Shown one piece after another: positions 18,018-26,790 of a stretch of 64,000 bases of DNA. The stretch spans positions 1,116,001-1,180,000 of the forward strand of contig NZ_JBCJKP010000001.1 of assembly GCF_039503195.1 (NCBI RefSeq). Reading direction: 5' to 3'. Numbering within the stretch: position 1 is the first letter of the stretch; each line of letters begins with the position of its first letter. The position numbers and the translations under genes were made by a program. Below the pieces are notes generated by a model. That model was given only the letters and a program-made list of their open reading frames with translations. It had not been told where the DNA came from and made no database searches. The DNA comes from Streptomyces mirabilis. Its GTDB lineage: Bacteria; Actinomycetota; Actinomycetes; Streptomycetales; Streptomycetaceae.

Positions 18018-18905
18018 TCAGTCCGCGTGGACGCCGCCTTCGGTACGGGAGGCGGCCTCCGTCGCCGCCATGTCCTGCGTGCCGATGACGCCGAGCAGCT
18101 CAAGCTGAGCGGCGCCCTCGGTACCGGGCGGGGCCGTGAACCACAGGAGGCGCTGGTGGCCGTCCTCGCTGAACAGACTGTGGCAGTCCAACTCGATGAC
18201 GCCCAGCGCGGGGTGCACGATGCGCTTGTGATCGGTGCGGCGCAGGCCGACGTCGTGGGTGTCCCACAGGGCAGCGAACTCCGCGCTGCGCCGCCGTAGT
18301 GCGGCCGTCATCCCGGCGACCTCGGTGTCGCGGCCCCGGCGGGCGGAGACTGCCTGCAGGTCGGCGACGAAGACCCGTGAGTGGTGCGGATGGTCCTCGG
18401 GCGGGTAGACCGCGCGGGCGGCCGGATCGGTGAACCAGCGGTACGCGAAGCCGGTGGCGGGGCCGCGCGGCTCCGGAGCCCGGCCGAGCAGTGCCGCGGC
18501 CAGCTCGTTCTGGACGAGGGTCTCGTGGAGGTCGGTGATGACCTGGGCCGGGGTGGTGGCCAGCCGGTCCAACAGCCCGAGCAGGGCGGGCTGGACGTGC
18601 CGCGCGCTCGTGCCGTGCGCCGATGCGGGCAGCGGCCGGTCGGCCAGATGGAACAGGTGGTCGCGCTGGTCGCCGCCCAGCCGCAGCGCCCTGGCGAGGG
18701 CGGCCAGCGTCTGGGACGAGGGCTGGGCGCCACGTCCGCGCTCCAGCTCGGTGTAGTAGTCGGCCGACAGGCCTGCCAGTTGCGCGACCTCCTCGCGCCG
18801 CAGGCCGGGCACCCTGCGCCGGGGCCCGGCGGCCAGGCCGACGTCGGCCGGCCGGATCCGGTCACGCCGGGACCTGAGGAACGCCGCAAGCTCGGGAAGG
18901 TTCAC
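18018..18905 (-). CDS. XRE/MmyB-like helix-turn-helix regulator
   Basis: The protein has 295 residues, starting at GTG 18903-18905 with a poor ribosome site. The N-terminal HTH (about 10-75) includes RREEVAQLAGLSADYYTELERGRG. The C-terminal domain (about 100-280) is of the MmyB-like ligand-binding type, with FAYRWFTDPAARAVYPPEDH and HPALGVIELDCHSLF. Family members often control an adjacent oxidoreductase-type gene and may sense a small hydrophobic ligand. It diverges from a tautomerase gene across 166 bp that holds two perfect palindromes, which are probable autoregulatory sites. Confidence 0.88.
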   Translation of the reverse strand: MNLPELAAFLRSRRDRIRPADVGLAAGPRRRVPGLRREEVAQLAGLSADYYTELERGRGAQPSSQTLAALARALRLGGDQRDHLFHLADRPLPASAHGTSARHVQPALLGLLDRLATTPAQVITDLHETLVQNELAAALLGRAPEPRGPATGFAYRWFTDPAARAVYPPEDHPHHSRVFVADLQAVSARRGRDTEVAGMTAALRRRSAEFAALWDTHDVGLRRTDHKRIVHPALGVIELDCHSLFSEDGHQRLLWFTAPPGTEGAAQLELLGVIGTQDMAATEAASRTEGGVHAD

Positions 18906-18938
18906 CCGCTCATCGTCGCCTCTCCGTCGGGGTCCGAG

Positions 18939-19040
18939 CCAGGGGCTGGTGACCCCTGGGTGGGCTCAGCCCTGGCCGGGGCAGGCGACTCGGACGGATG
19001 GTTGCCCCATCGGGGTCGACCTCCTGCTCGTTGTGAGCAG
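18939..19040. promoter_or_regulatory. Two perfect inverted repeats in the XRE/tautomerase divergent region
   Basis: CCAGGGG-7-CCCCTGG occupies 18939-18959 and CTGCTC-5-GAGCAG occupies 19024-19040. The second lies 31 bp upstream of the tautomerase ATG. Both are candidate operators for the divergent regulator. Confidence 0.4.
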
Positions 19041-19071
19041 CTTCGGCGCCCCCGCACGAAGAGAGAGCACC

Positions 19072-19287
19072 ATGCCGTTCGCGAATTTCAAGGTCCCCGC
19101 CGGCGCCCTCACCGCAGAACAGAAGGAGCAGATCATCACCCGCACCACCGACCTGTACGCCGAGATCTTCGGCGACGGCGCCCGGGCCACCACCCTCGTA
19201 CTGGTCGAAGAGGTCGCCGACGCCGGATGGGGCATCGGCGGCGGTGTCCTGACGCTTGCCAAGATCCGGCAGACGCCGCAGGAGTGA
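19072..19287 (+). CDS. 4-oxalocrotonate tautomerase-like small protein
   Basis: The protein has 71 residues. It begins MPFANFKVPAG, so Pro2 becomes the N-terminal catalytic base after Met removal, as in the tautomerase superfamily. TAEQKEQIITRTTDLYAEIFG and the VLVEEVADAGWGIGG strand fit the family. Such proteins catalyse keto-enol tautomerisation or related reactions as oligomers. The substrate is unknown. Regulation by the divergent XRE protein is likely from position. Confidence 0.85.
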   Translation: MPFANFKVPAGALTAEQKEQIITRTTDLYAEIFGDGARATTLVLVEEVADAGWGIGGGVLTLAKIRQTPQE

Positions 19288-19422
19288 CGGCCCGGCCGGT
19301 CGCCGCCCGCGGCCCCACCGACGAGAAGATCACCTTCGGGCAGCTCCTCGACAGTGTCCAAGCCCCCTCGCCCGCCGACGCGGCCTGAGCCGGGCCTCTC
19401 CGCCTGTCGGCGCATCCGTCGG

Positions 19423-22023
19423 TCAGTGGACGGGGTCGTTCAGGGCCGGGGCGTCGGCCCGGGGTGCGACGTCCTGCTGTGCGACGCGGGCGTTCGCGCT
19501 CCGGACCTGGTGGGACAGGGTGAACGCGTCGGACAGCCAGCCCAGCCCGCAGATGCCGAGGGTGCACAGGTGCAGCAGCCCACGGCCGGTCCTGCCGAGA
19601 TAGAAGTGGTGCATGCCGAACAGGCCGAGGAAGAACCACCAGAGGTACGCCACAGCGACCGACTTCGCCGCGCGCGGCGTGCTGTCCTGTCGTAGCGACG
19701 GCTCGGGCCGAGCCGGCGGCGGCACCACCGCCGGTCGGCTCGCGGTCGTCGTCACACCCGTGTGGTGAAGACCCGCCGTCCGTTCTGCCCGAGCGGCGCT
19801 CGCGGGCACGGGGACGACGGGCACCGGGATGACGGGCAGGGGTTCGCGCGAGGGTGTGCCCTCGATCGACACGCGCGGCAGGATCCGCTCCAGCCAGGCG
19901 GGCAGCCACCAGTTCGCCCGTCCCAGCAGGTGCATCAGCGACGGGACCAGCACGGTGCGCAGGACGAAGGCGTCGATCGCGACGGCCGCGGCCAGTCCCA
20001 CGCCGTACTCGGCGATGACCCGTTGGCCGCCGAAGACGAAGGCCGTGAACACGCAGATCATGATCAGGGCGGCGGCGTTGATCAGCCGGCCGGTCTCGGC
20101 CTGGCCGATCCGGATGGCGCGGTGGTTGTCGCGGGTGTGCTCCCACTCCTCGTGCATCCGGCTGACCAGGAAGACCTGGTAGTCCATGGACAGGCCGAAG
20201 AGGATGGCCAGCATGATCACCGGAAGCTCGGCCTCCACCGGCCCGGCCTTCCCCAGGCCCAGGAGTTCGGAGCCCCATCCCCACTGGAACACGGCGACGA
20301 CGACTCCGAAGGACGCGGCCGAGGCGAGCAGGTTCATCACGGCGGCGGTCAGCGGCACCAGGACGCTGCGGAAGGCGACCATCAGCAGCAGGCAGCCGAG
20401 TGCGACGATCACCCCGAGGAACAGCGGCAGCTTGCCCGCCAGCAGGTCGGCCAGGTCACCGGAGGCAGCGGTCGCGCCACCGACGTAGACCGTCAAACCG
20501 CTTCCCCGCTCCGCGGCGGGGACGACGTCCTCGCGCAGGTGGGTGATCAGGGCGCTCGTGGCCTCGTCCTGCGGCGCGCCGGTCGGCACCACGTCGATGA
20601 CGGACAGTCCGGTCGCCGCGGCGGGCGACCCGGCCGTTGCCGATGCCACTCCGGGAGTACTGCGCACGGCCGAGACCAGCCTGTTCAGGGCCGGCCCGTC
20701 GCTGGGCGCGCCCCACTCCGCGACCAGCACCAGCGGGCCGTTGGAGCCGGCGCCGAAGCCCTGGGCGAGCAGGTCGTACGCGGCTCTGGTGGTGGTGCCC
20801 TTCGGGTCGTTTCCGGCGTCCGAGGTCCCCAGGCGCAGCGACAGCGCGGGCAGCGAGAGGACGGTGACGACAAGGAGCGCGGCCACGGCGAACAACGTCC
20901 TGTGGCGCTCGACCTGCTCGGCCCAGCGGCTCCGGGACCTTGCCGTTCCGTGCCCTTGCCTGTTCAGGGGCGGGTGACCGGTCCCTGGGTTCCGGGTGAT
21001 CAGGGCTCGCCGCTGACGCCTGGTCAGCAGTCTGCCCCCGAAGAGGCCGAGCAGGGCCGGCAGCAGGGTCACCGCCGCGATCACCGTCGCCAGAACGGCC
21101 GTCGCGGCGCTGATCCCCATCGCGCTGAGGGGGCCGATCCGCAGGACGAGCAGACCGAGGAGGGCGGTGACGACGGTGAGTCCGGCGAAGACCACCGCCC
21201 GCCCGGAGGTGTCCAGTGCGCGTACCGCTGCCTGCTCGGGTGCCAGGCCGGTCCGCAGGCCGGTCCGGTGGCGGGTGACGATGAACAGGGCGTAGTCGAT
21301 GCCGACTCCGAGCCCGATGAGGGCCGCGACCGTCGGGGCGTCGCTGCCCAGGGTCATCACGTGCGAGGTCAGCCCGACGGCGAGCAGTCCGGCGCCGAGC
21401 GCGGCGATCGCGACCAGCAGGGGCAGGAGCATGCCCAGCAGCGAGCCGAAGGCGACGAAGAGGATGATGCCGGCGGCGACCAGCCCGATCGCCTCGGTGC
21501 TCTGCGCCTCGCCCTCGGCCGCGGAGCTGATGGCCTGGCCGCCGAGTTCCACCTGCAGATCCACATCTCGCGCGGCCTGGGCGGTGTCGATGACCCGAGT
21601 GACGTCGGCGACCGGTATCCGGTCGGCCTGGGCGTCGAACGTCACCGTCGCGTAGGCGGTCCTGCCGTCCTTGCTGATCCGGGGCGCTCCCGCGGGGCCG
21701 TACATGCTGGTCACCGAGGCGACCGAGGGCAGTGCCGCGACCCGGTCCAGCATCGAGGTCACCTTCTGTCGGACGGCGGGGTCCCGGATCGACCCGTCGC
21801 GGCGCAGGTGCACCACGATCTGGTCACTGTCCCCGGCCTGCCGGGGCTCGGACGCCTGGAGCCGCGCCTGCGCCTTCGACGACTCGGTCCCCGGCAGGCT
21901 GAACGCGTCGGAGTAGCGGGCGCCGAGCGTCGCGTACGGCACGGCGAGCGCGACCAGCACGGCGGCCCAGATCCCGACGACGAGGAGGCGGTGCCGGAAG
22001 CACCATCTGGCTAGTGCGGACAT
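19423..22023 (-). CDS. MMPL/RND-type exporter with C-terminal TM2 domain
   Basis: The protein has 866 residues, starting at ATG 22021-22023. Two MMPL halves (about 1-345 and 375-710) each have an N-terminal helix, an extracytoplasmic loop and a helix bundle. Motifs include GLGVGIDYALFIVTRHR and GLSMDYQVFLVSRMHEEW, with the proton-relay Asp residues. A Pro-rich linker (about 730-790) leads to a TM2 domain (about 795-850: VAYLWWFFLGLFGMHHFYLG, then GLLHLCTLGICGLGW). MMPL proteins export lipids, antibiotics or other hydrophobic compounds. The TM2 fusion is unusual. A serine hydrolase lies upstream on the same strand and a two-component system diverges beyond it. Confidence 0.92.
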   Translation of the reverse strand: MSALARWCFRHRLLVVGIWAAVLVALAVPYATLGARYSDAFSLPGTESSKAQARLQASEPRQAGDSDQIVVHLRRDGSIRDPAVRQKVTSMLDRVAALPSVASVTSMYGPAGAPRISKDGRTAYATVTFDAQADRIPVADVTRVIDTAQAARDVDLQVELGGQAISSAAEGEAQSTEAIGLVAAGIILFVAFGSLLGMLLPLLVAIAALGAGLLAVGLTSHVMTLGSDAPTVAALIGLGVGIDYALFIVTRHRTGLRTGLAPEQAAVRALDTSGRAVVFAGLTVVTALLGLLVLRIGPLSAMGISAATAVLATVIAAVTLLPALLGLFGGRLLTRRQRRALITRNPGTGHPPLNRQGHGTARSRSRWAEQVERHRTLFAVAALLVVTVLSLPALSLRLGTSDAGNDPKGTTTRAAYDLLAQGFGAGSNGPLVLVAEWGAPSDGPALNRLVSAVRSTPGVASATAGSPAAATGLSVIDVVPTGAPQDEATSALITHLREDVVPAAERGSGLTVYVGGATAASGDLADLLAGKLPLFLGVIVALGCLLLMVAFRSVLVPLTAAVMNLLASAASFGVVVAVFQWGWGSELLGLGKAGPVEAELPVIMLAILFGLSMDYQVFLVSRMHEEWEHTRDNHRAIRIGQAETGRLINAAALIMICVFTAFVFGGQRVIAEYGVGLAAAVAIDAFVLRTVLVPSLMHLLGRANWWLPAWLERILPRVSIEGTPSREPLPVIPVPVVPVPASAARAERTAGLHHTGVTTTASRPAVVPPPARPEPSLRQDSTPRAAKSVAVAYLWWFFLGLFGMHHFYLGRTGRGLLHLCTLGICGLGWLSDAFTLSHQVRSANARVAQQDVAPRADAPALNDPVH

Positions 22024-22164
22024 GGCTGAACAACCTTCTTTGCGGTGCGGAGAGTGGAAGAGAGCGGAAGGGGGCGGCCGGCGCGCACTGGTCGGCGCGG
22101 CCGCGTCGATCCGCCAGGGGGCCGCGGCCGACCGGGGCCCGCGTCCCCGGCGGCGGATCGAGGT

Positions 22165-22328
22165 GTCTGCACGGGCTCAGGAGTCAGCCGGCAGGGGACA
22201 CGCGCGGTGGGGACTCAGGAGCCCGGCCGGCAGGGTGCGCGGGTGTGGTGGTGCGGGATGAGGAGTCGGTCGGCGCGGACGCGGGCGTGCTGCGGGCTCA
22301 GGAGTCGGTCGGCGCGGACGCGGGCGTG
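22165..22328. repeat. Four imperfect ~39-bp tandem units at the 3' end of the serine hydrolase gene
   Basis: Two copies of a 29-bp core beginning AGGAGTCGGTCGGCGCGGAC lie at 22261-22289 and 22300-22328, period 39. Two more diverged units precede them. The right-most copy encodes the last residues of the hydrolase; the others lie past its stop. Confidence 0.65.
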
Positions 22329-23623
22329 GTGGGGATCGGCTTGTCGAGCATGGTGCACACCGCGGCGTTCACCAGTGCCTGGTTGGCGGGGCCGGCCGGG
22401 TTGGTTGGGCCGGTCCGCGGCGAGGCCAGACCGAAGATCGTGGTGGTGAAGACCGAGACAGTGCGGCGGCCGGTGGAGTCGGTGTAGTCCTCGCTGGAGT
22501 AGCCGGGAGCCTGGCCGCTGTGGCCCCAGACGGTGCCACAAGGGGTGGACACCTCCTCCAGACCGAGCCCGTACCGGCGGTTCGGGAACTCGGACTCCTC
22601 GGCGACAGTGGTGCGCATCTCCTTCAGCAGGGCGGGCGGCAGGAGCTTGCCGGAGATCAGCGCGCTGGAGAAGCGGGCCCAGTCCTGCGCGGTGGAGACC
22701 ATGCCGCCGGCGGCCCACAGCGTGCTGGCGTTGATCCCGGTGGTGTCGACGTATCCCGCGGACCGGGCCGGGCCGGCGAACGCGGTCCCGGCGGGCGCGT
22801 ACGGGGGAAGCAGCGGGCCGACGTGGGCGGCGTCCGGTTCGTAGCCGTGGGCGAGTCGGGGGTTCTTCGTCTCGCCGAACCCGGTGACCAGGTAGGTGTT
22901 CTTCAGGTGCAGCGGCCCGGCGATCCGCTCCTGGACCAGGTCGCCCAGGGTGTGTCCGGTCACCTTCTCGGCGATCAGGCCGAGCGCGGTGTAGTTGGTG
23001 TTGCTGTAGGAGTAACTCGTGCCGGGTGCGAACAGCGGGTCGTGCCGGACGGCGGCGGCGAGCACCTCCCGGGGCGTCCAGACCCTGGTGTCCTGGCCGG
23101 TGAACGCCTTGAGCACGTCGGGTTCGGTGGTGTAGTTGAACAGGCCGCTGGTGTGGTTGAGCAGCATCCGCAGGGTGATCGCGGCGCCGTTCGGGATGAG
23201 GCCGGGCAGCCACCTCTCGACCGGGTCGGTCAGCCGGAGCCGGTGTTCGGCGACCAGTTGGAGGACCACGGTGGCGACCATCGTCTTGGTGTGGGAGCCC
23301 ATCCGGAACTCGTCGCTCGCGGCGAGCGCGTGGTCGGCCCTGGTCCAGGGCGCCTGCCGGGCGATCTCGATCGCCCGCCCGTCGCCCTTGCCGACCCGCA
23401 CGACGACGCCGGGAGCTCCGGCCTCCACGTCCTGCTGGGCGAGCCTTGCCAGTCGGGCCTCCTGGGCTGCCACCACGCCGGGCCGTCCGGTCCGGGTATG
23501 GGCGGTGCCCTGCGACGCGGCGGACGCCTCGCAGGTCGCGAGCGTACCCGTCAGTGCCGCGGCCAGGGCCAGCGTCAGGTATGCCTGCCGAGCGTGGCCC
23601 GGGTAGGGCGTGTTCCGGAGCAT
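22298..23623 (-). CDS. Secreted serine beta-lactamase-like hydrolase (D-alanyl-D-alanine carboxypeptidase type)
   Basis: The protein is about 441 residues, starting at ATG 23621-23623 with AGGAGG 8 nt upstream. The signal peptide includes LAAALTGTLATC, which could be a lipobox. The penicillin-binding fold shows S-x-x-K in MGSHTKTM (about residue 110), Y-x-N in YSYSNTNY and the HSG motif in WGHSGQAPGYSS. Such enzymes hydrolyse or transfer D-amino-acid peptides or esters, and some act on lipopeptides. Located between the MMPL exporter and the two-component genes, it may act on an exported compound or on the wall. The 3' end lies in a tandem repeat array. Confidence 0.9.
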   Translation of the reverse strand: MLRNTPYPGHARQAYLTLALAAALTGTLATCEASAASQGTAHTRTGRPGVVAAQEARLARLAQQDVEAGAPGVVVRVGKGDGRAIEIARQAPWTRADHALAASDEFRMGSHTKTMVATVVLQLVAEHRLRLTDPVERWLPGLIPNGAAITLRMLLNHTSGLFNYTTEPDVLKAFTGQDTRVWTPREVLAAAVRHDPLFAPGTSYSYSNTNYTALGLIAEKVTGHTLGDLVQERIAGPLHLKNTYLVTGFGETKNPRLAHGYEPDAAHVGPLLPPYAPAGTAFAGPARSAGYVDTTGINASTLWAAGGMVSTAQDWARFSSALISGKLLPPALLKEMRTTVAEESEFPNRRYGLGLEEVSTPCGTVWGHSGQAPGYSSEDYTDSTGRRTVSVFTTTIFGLASPRTGPTNPAGPANQALVNAAVCTMLDKPIPTTPASAPTDS

Positions 23624-23935
23624 GAGGTGTCCTCCTGGACATGGGGCAGGGGTCATGGGTCGATCGAACGTGGGGAACGGGCCGATCGGGTCGGGCGAAG
23701 ACCGCATCCACGTGGGGCCTGCCGCACCACGCGTTCCGACCACTTCAGCCTCCCGGCCACGCAGGCGAAGAACACGGGTGCTGGGCCCCTGCGATGGTGG
23801 AGATAACCCCAGTGCGCGAACTCGGGCCGGCCGGTCATCATCAACTTCTGGCCCGTGACGATGGCCTGGCGTCGGCCGGCCGGTCGACGCGGCACCGATG
23901 CACGACGATGGACCGATGCATGACCTTGGAGCGCG
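23624..23935. other. Divergent promoter region of hydrolase and histidine kinase genes
   Basis: This 312-bp stretch shows no convincing gene. ACCGATGCA occurs twice as a direct repeat (23894-23902 and 23912-23920, 18 bp apart) just upstream of the kinase start. It may be a half-site pair for the response regulator, but this is untested. Confidence 0.4.
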
Positions 23936-25273
23936 ATGACTCACACCGGCGAGCGCCACTTCCCCCGTGGCACACCGCAGTCGGGGGAACGTCCCGCGCC
24001 CGGCGTCGCCCCGCGCGCCGGTCTCGCCCAGCGGGTGAGCCTGCTGGGCTGGTCGCTGGTGCTGCTGCTCGGTGCGGTCCTGGGTTTCGGCCTGCTCACG
24101 CTCTGGATCACCTCGGTGACGGTCGTCGTGCTCTGGGTCGGCATCCCGCTGACCCTGCTTTCCACCGTCCTGGTGCGCTGGTTCGCCGACCTGCACCGTC
24201 AGTGGGCCGCCGACCGACTCGGCGAACCGGTGGCCCGGCCCTACTTGCCGACACCCGACGGCGGTTGGCCGATGCGGCTGGGGGCGATCCTGCGCGACCC
24301 TGCGACCTGGAGGGACTGGGCCTGGCTGGTGGCCAACTCGATCACCGGGTGGTTCACCTACGGGCTGTCGTTCCTGCTCTTCCTCTGCGGCGTCTTCTAC
24401 CTGGCCTATCCGCTGCTGTTCGCGCTGACCCCTCCTCAGGTGTTCCGCACACCGCTGGGCAACGGCTTTCGTCTGCACAGCGTCCAGGAGTCGTTCGCCA
24501 TGGTCCCGCTCGGCCCGGTGTTCCTCCTGCTCTGGTACACCACCGCCGAGCGGCTGGCGAACCTCAGCGCCCTGGTGATCCGCTCCCTGCTGGCGCCCAC
24601 CGCGCAGACACAGCTACGGGCCCGCGTCGCACAGTTGGCCGCGTCACGGGCCGAGACCGTCGACACCCAGGCGGGCGAACTGCGCCGGATCGAACGGGAC
24701 CTGCACGACGGCGCACAGGCCCGACTGGTGTCGCTGGGCATGAGCCTGGGCCTGGCCGAACAACTCCTGCCCGACGATCCGCAGGCCGTCCAGCAGCTGC
24801 TGGCCGAGGCCCGCGCATCCACCTCCAGCGCCCTGGCCGAACTGCGCGACCTGGTACGCGGCATCCACCCGCCGGTGCTCGCGGACCGCGGTCTGGACGG
24901 CGCCCTGCAGGCCCTGGCCCTGGCCAACCCGATACCGACGACGGTGGTCACCCGCCTGCCCGGACGGTTGCCCGCGCCGGTCGAGTCCGCGGCCTACTTC
25001 GTCGTTGCCGAGGCCCTGGCGAACGCCATCAAGCACGCCCAGGCCCGGCACATACAGATCACCGTGGAGTTCACGCCCCACCCGGGCACGACGGCGGGGT
25101 CGCTGACGATGCGGGTGTCCGACGACGGCCGCGGGGGCGCCCGTCCCGACGGCGGCACCGGCCTTCGGGGCATCGCGCGGCGGCTGGCGGCCTTCGACGG
25201 CACGCTGACCGCCGACAGTCCGCCCGGCGGACCCACCGAGATAAGGATGTCGCTGCCGTGCGCATCGTCATAG
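23936..25273 (+). CDS. Membrane sensor histidine kinase (NarL-type partner)
   Basis: The protein has 445 residues, starting at ATG 23936 with GGAG 4 nt upstream. About four membrane helices (about 30-85 and 130-220) form a small sensor domain. The HisKA_3 dimerisation box is ELRRIERDLHDGAQARLVSLG, with the phospho-acceptor His in RDLHDG. The HATPase region contains EALANAIKHAQARH, VSDDGRGGA and GTGLRGIARRLAAFDG. It phosphorylates the response regulator encoded by the next gene, which it overlaps by 16 bp. The divergent hydrolase and MMPL exporter genes are the likely targets. The stimulus is unknown. Confidence 0.93.
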   Translation: MTHTGERHFPRGTPQSGERPAPGVAPRAGLAQRVSLLGWSLVLLLGAVLGFGLLTLWITSVTVVVLWVGIPLTLLSTVLVRWFADLHRQWAADRLGEPVARPYLPTPDGGWPMRLGAILRDPATWRDWAWLVANSITGWFTYGLSFLLFLCGVFYLAYPLLFALTPPQVFRTPLGNGFRLHSVQESFAMVPLGPVFLLLWYTTAERLANLSALVIRSLLAPTAQTQLRARVAQLAASRAETVDTQAGELRRIERDLHDGAQARLVSLGMSLGLAEQLLPDDPQAVQQLLAEARASTSSALAELRDLVRGIHPPVLADRGLDGALQALALANPIPTTVVTRLPGRLPAPVESAAYFVVAEALANAIKHAQARHIQITVEFTPHPGTTAGSLTMRVSDDGRGGARPDGGTGLRGIARRLAAFDGTLTADSPPGGPTEIRMSLPCASS

Positions 25274-25902
25274 CCGAAGACCTCGCCCTGCTCAGAGAGG
25301 GCCTGATCCGGATCTTCCAGGCCAACGGTTTCGAGGTCGTCGACGCCGTCGACAACGGCCCTTCTCTGATCAGGGCGCTGACGACCCACCGGCCCGACGT
25401 CGCGGTCGTCGACGTGCGGCTGCCTCCGACCTTCACCGACGAGGGCCTGCGCGCCGTGATCGACGTACGCAAGCGGATCCCCGGCCTGCCCGTCGTGGTG
25501 CTCTCGCAGTACGTCGAGCAGCTGTACGCCAGGGAACTGATGTCGGACCGCGCCGGGGCGGTGGGCTATCTGCTGAAGGACCGGGTGCTGGACGTCGGCC
25601 AGTTCGTCGCAGGCGTCCGGCAGGTCGCCGCCGGCAGTACGGTCATGGACCCCGACGTGGTCGGCGCCCTCCTCACCCACCGCTCGGCAGACCCTCTCCT
25701 GCTGGAGCTGACCCCGCGTGAGCACGAGGTGCTCACGCTGATGGCCCAGGGCCGCTCCAACGCCGCCATCGCCGGCCGGATGTTCGTCAGCGAGAAGACC
25801 GTCAGCAAGCACAGCTACAACATCTTCACCAAACTCGGACTCGAACCGTCCGAGGACGACAACCGCCGGATCCTGGCAGTACTCGCCTACCTGGAAGGCT
25901 GA
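25258..25902 (+). CDS. NarL/FixJ family response regulator
   Basis: The protein has 214 residues, starting at GTG 25258 inside the end of the kinase gene with AAGGA about 9 nt upstream. The receiver domain (1-120) has the acidic pair in IAEDLALLREG, the phospho-acceptor Asp in VAVVDVRLPP and the Lys in YLLKDR. The C-terminal LuxR-type HTH (about 145-210) reads LTPREHEVLTLMAQGRSNAAI, then FVSEKTVSKH. It binds DNA when phosphorylated by the coupled kinase. Confidence 0.95.
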   Translation: MRIVIAEDLALLREGLIRIFQANGFEVVDAVDNGPSLIRALTTHRPDVAVVDVRLPPTFTDEGLRAVIDVRKRIPGLPVVVLSQYVEQLYARELMSDRAGAVGYLLKDRVLDVGQFVAGVRQVAAGSTVMDPDVVGALLTHRSADPLLLELTPREHEVLTLMAQGRSNAAIAGRMFVSEKTVSKHSYNIFTKLGLEPSEDDNRRILAVLAYLEG

Positions 25903-26016
25903 GCCACCATGGCCGTCCGCCACCGAAGCCGCCTACGTGCCGATTCGGGGGCAGCCGGAGCCGTCCGCGAGACTCTGAGTCCTCACCGGGCTTCAGCAGC
26001 CGGTCCGTTCCAGCGG

Positions 26017-26541
26017 TCAGCCCACGGGCGAAGTGGCGAAGTCGTGCCAGGACGCGGCTGCACGGCTGGTCTGCTTGAGCAGCCGTGCCGGTTCGGGCGG
26101 GGCAGGCCAGAACTGCAGCAGATACCGGTCATCCGTCTGAGGCTCGTCGTCCTCCCGGACGTTCATACTCCTGCCGGCATCCATACCGGTGGCGGAGTAC
26201 CGCACGCGGTAGTCGCGCATCTCCAGTCCCAACTCCCACCACTTCTTCCAGTTCCACTGCCGCAGCTTCGTCTCCTCCGACACCGGCCGGAACGGGACCT
26301 CGACGATCTCCTCCCACGTCTCTTCCAGCACAGGTCGGCTGTCATGCAGTTCGGCGGTGAAGCCGACGCCACCGATGTGCAGACCGGTCAGTAAGAACAG
26401 CGTCCCGTCCGTTCCGCCCCCGCAGAGCCCGACGCCCTCCTGCCCGGCGAAGGCATCGTGCAGGTCGCATTCGTCCCCGCCGCTCACTACAAACATCTGG
26501 CCGTAGTCCACATGCACCTCGCCACTGACAAGCACCTTCAT
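26017..26541 (-). CDS. Conserved actinobacterial protein of unknown function
   Basis: The protein is about 174 residues. ATG 26539-26541 begins MKVLVSGEVHVDYGQMFVVSG; GAGG lies about 8 nt upstream. It is acidic, beta-rich and cytosolic (no signal, no membrane span). It has a GLCGGGTDGTLFLLTGLHIGG segment, EETWEEIVEVPFRP, and a Trp/Tyr-rich end RYLLQFWPAPPEPARLLKQT. I recall similar stand-alone proteins in Streptomyces but no function for them. It is a single gene, convergent with the response regulator. Its codon use looks native. Confidence 0.7.
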   Translation of the reverse strand: MKVLVSGEVHVDYGQMFVVSGGDECDLHDAFAGQEGVGLCGGGTDGTLFLLTGLHIGGVGFTAELHDSRPVLEETWEEIVEVPFRPVSEETKLRQWNWKKWWELGLEMRDYRVRYSATGMDAGRSMNVREDDEPQTDDRYLLQFWPAPPEPARLLKQTSRAAASWHDFATSPVG

Positions 26542-26600
26542 TGATCCCGCCTCACCTCGGCCGACTTGATCTCCGATCATGCCAGTGCCGGAATCCGCCT

Positions 26601-26681
26601 ACGGCGCTTCTCGCGTTCAGGGTCCCCGCCGACGCGGACGCGGCCGTCCCGGCGACGATCCCGCTGAAGTTCACGAACAAC
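26601..26681 (+). pseudogene. Relic of a GH64 gene 5' end
   Basis: These 81 bp align without gaps to 44373-44453, the signal-peptide end and first mature residues of the GH64 gene downstream, with about 10 mismatches. It encodes AVPATIPLKFTNN in the same frame. Nothing GH64-like follows, so only the fragment remains. Confidence 0.75.
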
Positions 26682-26790
26682 GCCGACCGCCTCCGCGAGA
26701 GGACCGATGCCGGGCGCCGCCCGGACGTCCCCGGCAGCACCCGCTTCCCCTGGACCTCGAAGTCCATGACCGCATGGATCGCGCAAGAAT

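Noticed and set aside
19288..19391. Short plus-strand frame after the tautomerase (GPTDEKITFGQLLDSVQ)
   Set aside because: It has no start codon with a ribosome site and is too short to assign; it may be a scrap of a lost gene.
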